Assembly: GCA_016234595.1 (NCBI GenBank)
Contig: JACRBG010000055.1
Span: forward strand, 62,001-126,000
Origin: Chloroflexota bacterium
GTDB lineage: Bacteria > Chloroflexota > Anaerolineae > Aggregatilineales > J027
DNA length: 64,000 nt
Reading direction: 5' to 3'
Shown: positions 52,891 through 61,472 of the stretch, one piece after another
Position numbering within the stretch: the stretch's first letter is position 1
Layout: each line of letters begins with the position of its first letter
Notes under the pieces: model-generated
Told to the model about the DNA's origin: nothing
Databases searched by the model: none
Seen by the model: only the letters and a program-made list of their open reading frames with translations
Position numbers and translations under genes: made by a program

Positions 52891-54177
52891 TTGAATGATA
52901 CGCGGGACTTGGCCGCAACACCTTTGATGGATGTGTGCATGGACTCAATTTCTTTACTGCATCAAGCGTTTCCCGACATGGCAACGGAAGCCATTCAACA
53001 GTTAAACACACTGTCGCGGGTCAAGGCATATCCCGAAGGCACGGTACTCTGTGCTGAAGGCGCATATGAAAACACCTTCTATTTAATCATGGAAGGGGAA
53101 GTCGAAATTCTGAAACTTTTCGATTCGGCTGGCGGGGAGAAATTTATTCGGCATTTGAACAATGGCGAATTTTTTGGGGAGATGTCCATTATTGTAGATG
53201 GCCCACGCACAGCCACTGTCCGTACCACGCGCCCTACTACGGTGTTGGAAATTGACCGTGATTCGATTATGAAAATGTTGAGAACCAGCCCTGAGATGGC
53301 GTTGGCAATGGTACGAACTACGATTGACCGTCTGCGGGTGAATGATCGCCTCCAAATTGAGGAGATGCGCCGCGCCTATGAAGCCTTACAGCGGTTGGAT
53401 CGGGCCAAGCTTGATTTTATACAGGTCGCTGCCCATGAGTTGCGTACCCCCATTACCATTATTCGGGGCTATCGGGATGTGCTGTCGTCGCACCCTATGG
53501 TGAAAAAAGATGCGGATTTACTACGCATCATCAACGGCATGGGGGAAGGCACCGAGCGCATGTTTGAAATCGTCAACAGCATGTTGGACGTGAGCAAGAT
53601 TGACAACCAAACCTTGCAAGTAGCCTTTGTGCCCGTCTTACCCCGCATGGTGTTTTCCGAAACCCTTCATACCTTTGAAAAAGCCTGTGCTCAACGCAAT
53701 ATCACCATTCGGCAGCATCATCAAAAATCACCAACCGTGCCGTTTATTCATGGCGACCCGGTGTTGCTGAATAAGGTTTTTTATCAACTGCTGTCGAATG
53801 CGATTAAATACTCGCCGGATGGTTCAGTGATTGATGTCATTACCCGCGAGGCCATGGATTTTGAATTGGGGCACTGTTTTGAGATCATTGTGGCCGATCA
53901 CGGCATTGGTATCGGGCCAGACCAGATGCCCTTCATCTTCGAGAAATTTTATCAAGGTGGCAATGTCAGCCTGCATTCCTCAAGCAAAACCGCTTTTCGA
54001 GGAGGTGGCCCCGGACTGGGCTTGGCAATCTCTAAAGGGATTATCGAGGCGCATGGCGGGAAAATCGAGGTGGATAGCCCCGGTCGGGATGAAAAAACCT
54101 GTCCCGGCACAACTTTCCGTGTGGTGTTACCCGTTGGAAAACCTGAGGAATCACTAAAATCACCAAATGACGGGTAA
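52891..54177 (+). CDS. Cyclic-nucleotide-binding domain histidine kinase
   Basis: This 428-residue soluble kinase has an N-terminal cNMP-binding domain (residues 35-150; YPEGTVLCAEGAYENTFYLIMEGEVEI, GEFFGEMSIIVDGPRTATVR), a coiled linker, HisKA (AAHELRTPITIIRGY) and HATPase (LLSNAIKYSPDG, DHGIGIG, GPGLGLAISKG). The phosphate-binding cassette has GEMS and RTA as in CRP-type domains. The TTG start has a weak ribosome site; an ATG at 52927 is a fallback. No receiver gene adjoins it. Ligand could be cAMP or a related nucleotide. Confidence 0.88.
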   Translation: MNDTRDLAATPLMDVCMDSISLLHQAFPDMATEAIQQLNTLSRVKAYPEGTVLCAEGAYENTFYLIMEGEVEILKLFDSAGGEKFIRHLNNGEFFGEMSIIVDGPRTATVRTTRPTTVLEIDRDSIMKMLRTSPEMALAMVRTTIDRLRVNDRLQIEEMRRAYEALQRLDRAKLDFIQVAAHELRTPITIIRGYRDVLSSHPMVKKDADLLRIINGMGEGTERMFEIVNSMLDVSKIDNQTLQVAFVPVLPRMVFSETLHTFEKACAQRNITIRQHHQKSPTVPFIHGDPVLLNKVFYQLLSNAIKYSPDGSVIDVITREAMDFELGHCFEIIVADHGIGIGPDQMPFIFEKFYQGGNVSLHSSSKTAFRGGGPGLGLAISKGIIEAHGGKIEVDSPGRDEKTCPGTTFRVVLPVGKPEESLKSPNDG

Positions 54178-54336
54178 TTTTTCCTACAGGTTGTGTTAAA
54201 ATGTACAATTGCGGTTTTACCTCAGTTACATTGACTTGGGCATCATAAGTCAGCTAAACTGGGCGCTTGTCAATTGAATGCCCCACGCTACAATAACGTA
54301 GCTAAATTTTAAACCGAACCGAACGGAGGAACTTCT

Positions 54337-55731
54337 GTGCGTAAGTTTGTCTTTTCATTATTTTTGATTTTGGTCTATGCCCTAAATTTTGCCGGATTAA
54401 ACCTTAAATCCGCCGCGGCGCAGGACACCAGTTTAGAACTCGTGTGCAGCGCCCCTGTCGATGGCGCTACACTTGATTATCTGCCTGAAACCGTCGTGCT
54501 TCGTTTTAGTGCCGACCTCGCTGAGGGCACAGGGGTGTTTGTTGCGAACCAAGAAACCCACGCCCGTGTGGATGTCAGCGGCAGCCTTGTTGTTGCGGCA
54601 TCTATTGCAACCGTGAGCCTTGATACCTCAAGTGATCCCGATAGTGAAGGCGGCAGTGCCGATACCTCCTATCTGGAAGCTGGCAAAACCTATCAAGTGT
54701 TGGTTGTAACCAAAGTTGATGGTAAGGCGACCCGTTTCACCCGCACTTTTAGCATTGCCGAAAGTGCAACTGAAGCTCAACCGATGGCAGTCAATGACTG
54801 TGAAGACGGTGACGTCAATGGTGATGGTGTTGATGATAATGCCGCCATGATGCCGACCGAAGAAGCGACCGCCGAAGTTACCGAAGTTGCCACTGAAGCC
54901 CCCACCGAGGAAGCGACTGTTGAGGCCACTGAGGTTGCTACTGAAGAAGCCACTGCTGAAGTGACTGAAGTCGCTACGGAGGCTCCGACTGAAGAAGCGA
55001 CCGCCGAAGTTACCGAAGTTGCCACTGAAGCCCCCACTGAGGAAGCGACCGTTGAGGCCACTGAGGTTGCTACCGAAGAAGCCACTGCTGAAGTGACTGA
55101 AGTCGCTACGGAGACTCCGACTGAAGAAGCGACCGCCGAAGTTACCGAAGTTGCTACCGAAGCCCCCACCGAGGAAGCGACCGTTGAGGCCACTGAGGTT
55201 GCTACTGAAGAAGCCACTGCTGAAGCTGGTGCAACACTCGCTGAACCCCAACCCTATGCTGCTGGCGCTGTCAACTTCACTGTAAGTGCCCCGGCTGGTT
55301 ATGTGGTCAAGACCGATGATAAATTCTTCGTGCTACCCGTTGTTGTTGCCGCAGCCGACGATGCGACCGTTGATGCTTACCTCGCCAACCCAGACTCAGT
55401 TCAGGGTTTTGTAGTGATTTTCACAACCTTCACCAGCGCCGACCTGACCAGCTTTGGTCTGACGGCTGATGCTGATGCCAATACAATTATTGGGGCATTG
55501 GTACGTGCTGACTCAACGGCTGGGGAACCTGCCGAAGCCACTGTTGCTGGTGCGCCAGCCTTGAAAGTTGATTTCACCAATGCCACCTCCGGCAAGAGTG
55601 GTACTTTCTATCTGGTATCGTTTGAAGGCGGCAACTATCTGCTGATCCAAGGCAGTGCTGCTACCGCCGACTGGGCCAGCTATACTGCAACCTTTGAACA
55701 GGTTGTGGCTGCAATTGCAGTGGCTCAATAA
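54337..55731 (+). CDS. Secreted protein with CopC-like domain and acidic repeat region
   Basis: This 464-residue protein starts at a GTG after GGAGG and has a signal peptide ending near SAAAQ. Residues 30-145 resemble the CopC/bacterial Ig-like copper domain ([33 protein letters not shown] split here as the first strand pair), although no methionine or histidine copper set is obvious. Residues 170-300 are Glu-Thr-Ala-Val repeats, and the last 150 residues form another globular domain ([15 protein letters not shown]...). It could be a surface spacer protein. A terminator follows. Confidence 0.75.
   Translation: MRKFVFSLFLILVYALNFAGLNLKSAAAQDTSLELVCSAPVDGATLDYLPETVVLRFSADLAEGTGVFVANQETHARVDVSGSLVVAASIATVSLDTSSDPDSEGGSADTSYLEAGKTYQVLVVTKVDGKATRFTRTFSIAESATEAQPMAVNDCEDGDVNGDGVDDNAAMMPTEEATAEVTEVATEAPTEEATVEATEVATEEATAEVTEVATEAPTEEATAEVTEVATEAPTEEATVEATEVATEEATAEVTEVATETPTEEATAEVTEVATEAPTEEATVEATEVATEEATAEAGATLAEPQPYAAGAVNFTVSAPAGYVVKTDDKFFVLPVVVAAADDATVDAYLANPDSVQGFVVIFTTFTSADLTSFGLTADADANTIIGALVRADSTAGEPAEATVAGAPALKVDFTNATSGKSGTFYLVSFEGGNYLLIQGSAATADWASYTATFEQVVAAIAVAQ
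54859..55225 (+). repeat. 132-base tandem repeat in the CopC-like gene
   Basis: About 2.8 copies of a 132-base (44-residue) unit start at 54859, 54991 and 55123. The unit is rich in Glu, Thr, Ala and Val and is nearly identical between copies, with silent changes at a few sites. The repeat keeps the reading frame. Confidence 0.9.
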
Positions 55732-55749
55732 ACACCACTTCTAATACTC

Positions 55750-55783
55750 AAAACCGCTTGGACATGCTCTAAGCGGTTTTTTG
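55750..55783 (+). terminator. Terminator after the CopC-like gene
   Basis: A perfect stem AAAACCGCTT/AAGCGGTTTT with an 11-base loop is followed by a T run. Confidence 0.9.
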
Positions 55784-55925
55784 TTTCCTTCCCCTTTACC
55801 AGTGATCCATACACTAACAGCATGTGACTTTTGACCTGTTTTTTGCGACCACGCTACTAATGTCCTTGCAACTCCTTAGAAGATTAGTAAAATCATGTGT
55901 GTACTGTGGACATCAAAGGTAAAGA

Positions 55926-56891
55926 ATGCTCAAACGTCAATATCTTGGATATATGATTTTTGGGCTGGGGCTGATTTTTCTCACTGTCGTCCTATTGTCG
56001 CAAACCCAATCAGTCAACAGTCAGCGCAACTTCCATTCAACGAAATGGATAAAACCGCTTACCGTGTCTGAATTTTGTGACAAAGATTGTCCACCAGATG
56101 TTGCCGCGAAAGTTCAATCCTCTGTTAATTTCCCCTCTGAATTCGATTTTGACGGCGATTTGGATAACGACTCTTGTATCCACTGTCATGAGGGTAGCAT
56201 TCCTACCGACATAGACTTCCTTGTATCGCCTCAAGAAATGACTAACCAATTACAGGCCCGTTTCCTGACTGTCAGTAAACGAGTTCTTGCCTTACAGCCC
56301 GTACCAAGCAGTTTACAATATCAAGCGATGATTGAAAGCTATATGCAAATTCATCAGCAACAGATATTGGGACAGGCCATCTATAACCCGACCCAAGTGG
56401 GCAATACCCTCCAACTGCTGACTACCGTTGAAAATCTGGTTACTGAGGTCGAGCATCAAAATCATTGGGCTGAAATTAGCGCCATCCCATTCGCGGGTGG
56501 CACAGATGCAGCAACCCTCAAAATTGATAAGAAATGCAGTTTTGGAGGGATTTGCCAGCAATTTATCTACAGTATAAAACCCCCTGCTTCATCTCCAGAG
56601 AAGCATGTTAGTGACACGCCTGCTGTTTCGACTGAAATCAAATGGTCGGTCTCGCGGCGTGGCCCTCCTGCTTTCTCAACATTAACACCAATTACTACAA
56701 GGAGACTGCAACCATTGAATGGGCGGTCTTCTTTTGTTTTAGCTTCATCCGTCATCATCCCTAAATATGGTTATACCCATCGTCCCAACTTAGTAAAGGA
56801 GCGCATTATCGAGCAAACAGTTTTGCAGAATGCTTGCCATTCTGAGTTGCTTGTCACTACATCGAAACATCTGGAGAAAAGTTTGCGATGA
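55926..56891 (+). CDS. Membrane-anchored monoheme c-type cytochrome
   Basis: This 321-residue protein has an N-terminal hydrophobic anchor or signal (IFGLGLIFLTVVLL) and one CxxCH haem site (CIHCHEG, near residue 84), giving one covalent haem outside the membrane. A Cys pair near residue 205 (KCSFGGIC) may form a disulfide. The C-terminal half is basic and low in structure. Its stop codon overlaps the decaheme gene start (ATGA), so they are translationally coupled and likely work together as electron-transfer partners. Confidence 0.8.
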   Translation: MLKRQYLGYMIFGLGLIFLTVVLLSQTQSVNSQRNFHSTKWIKPLTVSEFCDKDCPPDVAAKVQSSVNFPSEFDFDGDLDNDSCIHCHEGSIPTDIDFLVSPQEMTNQLQARFLTVSKRVLALQPVPSSLQYQAMIESYMQIHQQQILGQAIYNPTQVGNTLQLLTTVENLVTEVEHQNHWAEISAIPFAGGTDAATLKIDKKCSFGGICQQFIYSIKPPASSPEKHVSDTPAVSTEIKWSVSRRGPPAFSTLTPITTRRLQPLNGRSSFVLASSVIIPKYGYTHRPNLVKERIIEQTVLQNACHSELLVTTSKHLEKSLR

Positions 56892-59044
56892 AAATATACC
56901 GTTATTTCATTGTTCTTGGGTTGCTGCTGATTGCAACAGCCCTTGTAGTTGGTGTACAGGCTCAGGACGGGGGACAAGAAGATCCCCATGGTACCCCGCC
57001 CACATTTTTGCGCCAGTATTATGATAAATGGGTGGCGTCCCCTCATGCTGATGTTGAAGCTGAAGCCTTCAAGCATTGGGATGCTGACGGTGTAGTCGAA
57101 GCTGACTGCGCCAAATGTCACTCCACCCCCGGTTATGTCGATTTCCTCGGTGGCGATGGCTCTGCCGCCGGTACTGTTGAAGTAACCCCACCCGTTGGCT
57201 CAGTGATTAACTGCGATGCGTGTCACAACCCCGTCGCCACTGAACTGACAACCGTTACCTTCCCATCAGGCGCCGAAGTTACAAATCTGTCGGATTCGAC
57301 CCGCTGCATGGTTTGCCATCAGGGACGTGCTTCTGGATTAACCGTTGAAGAAGCAATCACCACCGCTGGTCTGACCGATATGAATGTTGTCAGCGCCGAC
57401 CTCAAATTCATCAATATTCACTATTTTGCGGCGGCGGCAACACTCTATGGTTCTGAGGCTCATGCTGGTTATCAATTTGAAGGCAAGAGCTACCAACCCC
57501 GCAACACCCACGTTCCACAATATGACACCTGCGTTGAATGCCATGATCCCCACACCCTTGAGGTTAAGGTCACGGAATGCGCAGCTTGCCATGAAGACGT
57601 GGCTTCCGTTGACGACCTCGCCAATATCCGTATGAACGGTTCATTGACCGACTATGATGGTGACGGTGATATTGAAGAAGGCATCAAGGGTGAACTCGAC
57701 ACCTTGAAAGAAAATACTTACGCTGCAATTCAAGCGTATGCCACTCAGATTGCTGGTAAAGCGATCATCTACGATGAAGCGCGTTATCCTTATTACTTCG
57801 CCGATGCGAATGCCAATGGCACCATTGACGAAGGTGAAGCTAATTACGACGCTTGGACAGGCTTGTTGTTAGAGGCAGCCTATAACTATCAGGTCACGAT
57901 TAAAGACCCCGGTGGTTTTGCCCATAATCCTAAGTATCAAATCGAATTGTTGTACGACACGATTGAAGCTCTCAATACGGCGATGGGAACTGGTGACAGT
58001 GGTGTAGCAGCCCAAACCCGTAACGACCCCGGTCACTTTGACGCGACAGGCGAACCTTTCCGTCATTGGGATGCCGAAGGTGAAGTTCCCGGCACATGCG
58101 CACGCTGCCATACCGCTGGTGGTTTGCCCGTCTATTTGAAGAATGGCGTAAATATTGCCACCGCCCCCACCGCATCGCTTGAATGCACCACCTGCCACAA
58201 CCCAGCTTCGGAAGACTTTGGTCTCTACGAAGTTGCGGAAGTTGTCTTCCCAAGTGGCGCCAAGGTTTCATTTGAAGAAAATGACCCGGCGAATCTGTGC
58301 ATTAGCTGCCATCAGGGACGTGAGTCTACCGTCAGCGTTGACAAAGCGATTACCGCTGCTGGTGTCGGTGATGATGAAGTCTCCGATAAGCTGGCCTTCA
58401 AGAACGTCCATTACTTTGCTGCCGGAGCCACTTGGTTCGGTGGTGAAGTCCAAGGCGCCTATCAGTTTGCAGGCAAAGAGTACAATGGACGCAATACGCA
58501 TGTTCGTAGTTTCAATACCTGCGTTGAATGCCATGACCAACACCAACTGACCGTTCAGTCGGATCTGTGCATTGACTGCCATGAAAACGTCGAGAAGCCC
58601 GAAGACGTTCTCTTGATTCGTCAAGAAGACGAAGACGTAGACCCAGTCGACTATGACGGTGATGGCAATACGGATGAACCCATCCGCGACGAAATTGCTG
58701 CGTACCAAGAAGCTCTTATGGCTTCGATTCAATCCTATGCCACCAATACCCTTGGTGCAGGCATCGTCTATACGCCAGCCGCCTATCCCTATTGGTTCAT
58801 TGATACCAATGCCAATGGTGCTGCTGATCCCGAAGAACTCAATAACGACAATAAGTATGTGCTGTGGACACCCAACCTGCTCCGCGCCGCCTACAACTAT
58901 CAATACTCCGTTAAAGACCCCGGTGTGTTTGCTCACAACCCAGACTACATCCTACAGGTCTTGTACGACAGCATTGAAGCCGTTGGTGGCCCAGATGCAG
59001 TAGCGACCTTCACGCGCGCGCCTGTTATTGCAGCCGACGAATAA
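56888..59044 (+). CDS. Secreted decaheme c-type cytochrome made of two pentaheme repeats
   Basis: This 718-residue protein has a signal peptide (GLLLIATALVVGVQAQ) and ten CxxCH sites at residues 74, 109, 140, 215, 231 and 404, 433, 471, 545, 561, so the two halves are an internal duplication with the same spacing. Each half has calcium-binding-like loops (DYDGDGDIEEG, DANANGTIDEGE; DYDGDGNTDEP, DTNANGAADPEE) and ends with an FAHNPxY helix. No CxxCK site of nitrite reductase was seen. It is likely a surface electron conduit, possibly for extracellular electron transfer. It is coupled to the monoheme gene. Confidence 0.9.
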   Translation: MKIYRYFIVLGLLLIATALVVGVQAQDGGQEDPHGTPPTFLRQYYDKWVASPHADVEAEAFKHWDADGVVEADCAKCHSTPGYVDFLGGDGSAAGTVEVTPPVGSVINCDACHNPVATELTTVTFPSGAEVTNLSDSTRCMVCHQGRASGLTVEEAITTAGLTDMNVVSADLKFINIHYFAAAATLYGSEAHAGYQFEGKSYQPRNTHVPQYDTCVECHDPHTLEVKVTECAACHEDVASVDDLANIRMNGSLTDYDGDGDIEEGIKGELDTLKENTYAAIQAYATQIAGKAIIYDEARYPYYFADANANGTIDEGEANYDAWTGLLLEAAYNYQVTIKDPGGFAHNPKYQIELLYDTIEALNTAMGTGDSGVAAQTRNDPGHFDATGEPFRHWDAEGEVPGTCARCHTAGGLPVYLKNGVNIATAPTASLECTTCHNPASEDFGLYEVAEVVFPSGAKVSFEENDPANLCISCHQGRESTVSVDKAITAAGVGDDEVSDKLAFKNVHYFAAGATWFGGEVQGAYQFAGKEYNGRNTHVRSFNTCVECHDQHQLTVQSDLCIDCHENVEKPEDVLLIRQEDEDVDPVDYDGDGNTDEPIRDEIAAYQEALMASIQSYATNTLGAGIVYTPAAYPYWFIDTNANGAADPEELNNDNKYVLWTPNLLRAAYNYQYSVKDPGVFAHNPDYILQVLYDSIEAVGGPDAVATFTRAPVIAADE

Positions 59045-59069
59045 GCTGAGTCTGACTCAGTAAGTTGGG

Positions 59070-59108
59070 AAGCGGTATCGCTCAAGCAGTGATGCCGCTT
59101 TTCGTTTC
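59070..59108 (+). terminator. Terminator after the decaheme gene
   Basis: AAGCGG pairs with CCGCTT around an interior loop and is followed by TTCGTTT. The T tract is interrupted, so termination may be partial. Confidence 0.7.
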
Positions 59109-59180
59109 CAGTTTTTGTTGCCTCAATGAACAATGGGGTGGTAATGTTTTAGCCAGATTTTAGGCAACAAGGATTCGTAT

Positions 59181-59459
59181 ATGAACCGAGAATTAGTGTT
59201 TACCATGTTTCAAGTGGATGATGCGGGAATTATTCGCAGCCCCGGCCCGTTCGAGGGGCAAAACCTGTATATCCCCTATTTTTGGTATTTACATATCAGT
59301 GGCTACCGCGAGAATGTGCAAGAAGGTATCGTGATATTTAGGGTGCGGATGGAAGACCGAGCGCAATTTCCGGAGCTGTCTGATCGGGAAATTGTCCAAC
59401 TTACCCAACAAGAAAATGGCACGATTGTGCAATTATTTGAACATCGTAACGTGGATTAA
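59181..59459 (+). CDS. Small protein of unknown function
   Basis: This 92-residue protein starts at an ATG with AAGGA seven bases upstream. It has no signal peptide. Its composition is aromatic and acidic (PYFWYLHISGY, FRVRMEDRAQFPELSDREIVQL). No family was recognised. It is 31 bases before the arabinofuranosidase gene and may be cotranscribed with it. Confidence 0.6.
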   Translation: MNRELVFTMFQVDDAGIIRSPGPFEGQNLYIPYFWYLHISGYRENVQEGIVIFRVRMEDRAQFPELSDREIVQLTQQENGTIVQLFEHRNVD

Positions 59460-59490
59460 TTTATTGCCATATAAGGAAAGAGGGAACTTC

Positions 59491-60978
59491 ATGATTGAGG
59501 CAACTTTAACTGTTCGTAATGACAGTCCAATCGGAACAATTTCACCCCGTCTCTATGGTCATTTTGCTGAGCATCTGGGTCGCTGCTGCTATGATGGGCT
59601 ATGGGTAGGAGCCTCTAATCAGGATATTCGCCACTATGACGGATTTCGGGCGGATGTGGTAGATGCTCTTAAAAAATTACCTGTGCCAATGCTGCGCTGG
59701 CCCGGAGGCTGCTATGCCGATCACTACCATTGGCGTGACGGGATTGGCCCGATTGAAAAACGCGCTGTTCGCTTGGGAATGTCGTGCGGTTTACAAGTTG
59801 AAGATAATAACAGCTTGGGAACCCATGAGTTCATAAAGCTGTGTAGTATGCTGGGAGCCGAACCCTATCTCGCAGGCAATGTCGGCAGCGGCTCAGTACA
59901 GGAACTTTGTGATTGGGTGGAATATTGCAACAGTAACGTCAAAACATCATTAGCAAGAGAACGTGCAGCAAATGGTTCATCTCAACCTTTTGGGGTGCGG
60001 CTGTGGGGCGTTGGCAATGAGAATTGGGGCTGTGGCGGCAATTATGATGCCGAAACCTATGCCAAAGAATATCGCCGTTACGCGACGATGTTACGTCACG
60101 TTGACCCCACCGCTGAACTCGTGGCCTGCGGGCATGAGGATGAATGGAATACCAAATTCCTTGAAACCAATCGCCGCCATCTCGATTTAATTGACCACCT
60201 ATCCATTCATCGCTATTGGATCCAAGGCGGGCCCGAAATCGAGTTTACCGAGGCTCAATATTACACTCTGTTGCACGAAGCCCATGCCACCGAAAATTTT
60301 GTCCAGCGTACTGCTGAATTCATCCATGAACATTTAGGAACCCAGAGTCATCAAATTGGAGTGGCGTTGGATGAATGGGGTGTATGGCATCCTGAAGCGC
60401 GGACATGGGGGCCCGACAGCGAAAATCACCGTAGCCCCATTACTTATGAACAGGCGGGTACATTACGCGACGCACTAGCCGCCGCTATTGCCCTTGAAGG
60501 CTTTCACCGCCAGTGCCATATCTTGACGTTAGCGAATCTTGCCCAAATCGTGAATGTGCTTCATGCGCCCGTTATGACTGAAGGTGCATCCATGTGGGTC
60601 ACACCAACCTATTATGCCCTCCAACTGCACATCCCCCATATTGGAGCCATCGCTCTACCTGTAGAAATCATCCACAGTGCCACATTACCGGGTCAAGAGA
60701 GTGCCGTCACTGCAACAGCCTCAACTAAGGCATCCAAGATCGCTGTAACTCTGATTAATCGGCATTTCGACCAACCTGCGTCCATTCAACTAGCAACTCC
60801 CACCGCTGAGGTGGTAGAACATGCCTCCTTACTTACCGCAGATCAGCCACAAGCCGTCAATAGCAGCGCGAATCCCGACTGTGTCAAGCCCGTTGAAATG
60901 ACTGTCTACGCTGATGGCAAAAACCAGTGGCGGGTTGAGCTGCCCCCGCATGCAATAGCGACCATTCAATTTGGATAG
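59491..60978 (+). CDS. GH51 alpha-L-arabinofuranosidase
   Basis: This 495-residue protein matches glycoside hydrolase family 51, which cleaves terminal alpha-L-arabinofuranosyl groups. Visible motifs are GHFAEHLGRC, MLRWPGGCYADHYHW, the acid/base Glu in WGVGNENWGCGG and the nucleophile Glu in VALDEWGVW; a C-terminal beta-sandwich follows. There is no signal peptide, so it probably acts on imported arabino-oligosaccharides. The ATG at 59491 follows AAGAGGG; a longer in-frame start overlaps the previous gene. It precedes the DUF427 gene by nine bases. Confidence 0.93.
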   Translation: MIEATLTVRNDSPIGTISPRLYGHFAEHLGRCCYDGLWVGASNQDIRHYDGFRADVVDALKKLPVPMLRWPGGCYADHYHWRDGIGPIEKRAVRLGMSCGLQVEDNNSLGTHEFIKLCSMLGAEPYLAGNVGSGSVQELCDWVEYCNSNVKTSLARERAANGSSQPFGVRLWGVGNENWGCGGNYDAETYAKEYRRYATMLRHVDPTAELVACGHEDEWNTKFLETNRRHLDLIDHLSIHRYWIQGGPEIEFTEAQYYTLLHEAHATENFVQRTAEFIHEHLGTQSHQIGVALDEWGVWHPEARTWGPDSENHRSPITYEQAGTLRDALAAAIALEGFHRQCHILTLANLAQIVNVLHAPVMTEGASMWVTPTYYALQLHIPHIGAIALPVEIIHSATLPGQESAVTATASTKASKIAVTLINRHFDQPASIQLATPTAEVVEHASLLTADQPQAVNSSANPDCVKPVEMTVYADGKNQWRVELPPHAIATIQFG

Positions 60979-60987
60979 AGAAAAATA

Positions 60988-61470
60988 ATGCCAAACGAAA
61001 CCCCTCAACAAGAATCAGTGTGGGATTATCCCCGCCCACCGCGCCTTGAACCAACCAGCAAGAGGATCAAGGTGGTCTTTAACGGGATAGTGGTCGCGGA
61101 AACCGAACACGCCCTGCGCTTACTCGAAACCAGCCATCCGCCGAGTTATTACATCCCGCCAGAAGATATTCGGATGGAGTATTTTTCTGCCACCACCCAA
61201 CGCACCTTTTGTGAATTTAAAGGGTCGGCCAGTTATTGGACACTTAAAATTGGCGAGGTCATATCCGAAAATGTGGCATGGAGTTATGCCAATCCCAGTC
61301 GAGGATATGAAGCCCTAAAGGATTATCTTGCCTTTTACCCAAGTCGAGTTGAGGCGTGTTATGTAAATGACGAAAAAGTCACCCCACAGGCAGGTGATTT
61401 TTATGGCGGTTGGATTACATCCGACATTATTGGCCCATTTAAGGGCGGGCCGGGGACACAGGGCTGGTAA
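60988..61470 (+). CDS. DUF427 domain protein
   Basis: This 160-residue protein matches the DUF427 family: RIKVVFNGIVVAETEHALRLLET, YYIPPEDIRMEYF, TFCEFKGSASYWTL and VAWSYANPS. The fold resembles Mss4/beta-tent proteins of unknown role, and the family is widespread in soil bacteria. It starts at an ATG with weak AAAAATA upstream. It is convergent with the metalloprotease gene, two bases apart. Confidence 0.88.
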   Translation: MPNETPQQESVWDYPRPPRLEPTSKRIKVVFNGIVVAETEHALRLLETSHPPSYYIPPEDIRMEYFSATTQRTFCEFKGSASYWTLKIGEVISENVAWSYANPSRGYEALKDYLAFYPSRVEACYVNDEKVTPQAGDFYGGWITSDIIGPFKGGPGTQGW

Positions 61471-61472
61471 AA

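Noticed and set aside
54859-55225. Possible CRISPR array
   Set aside because: Repeats are contiguous and in frame with no unique spacers.
54628-55251. Antisense frames of 146-207 codons across the acidic repeat
   Set aside because: Their Ser/Val- or Phe/Gly-rich repeat products come directly from the tandem repeat read backwards.
58268-58936. A 222-codon frame on the minus strand inside the decaheme gene
   Set aside because: It lies opposite ten haem motifs in a strongly supported gene and has no start signal.
56888-59044. Pentaheme nitrite reductase NrfA
   Set aside because: All ten sites are CxxCH; the catalytic CxxCK site is absent and the protein is a duplicated ten-haem form.
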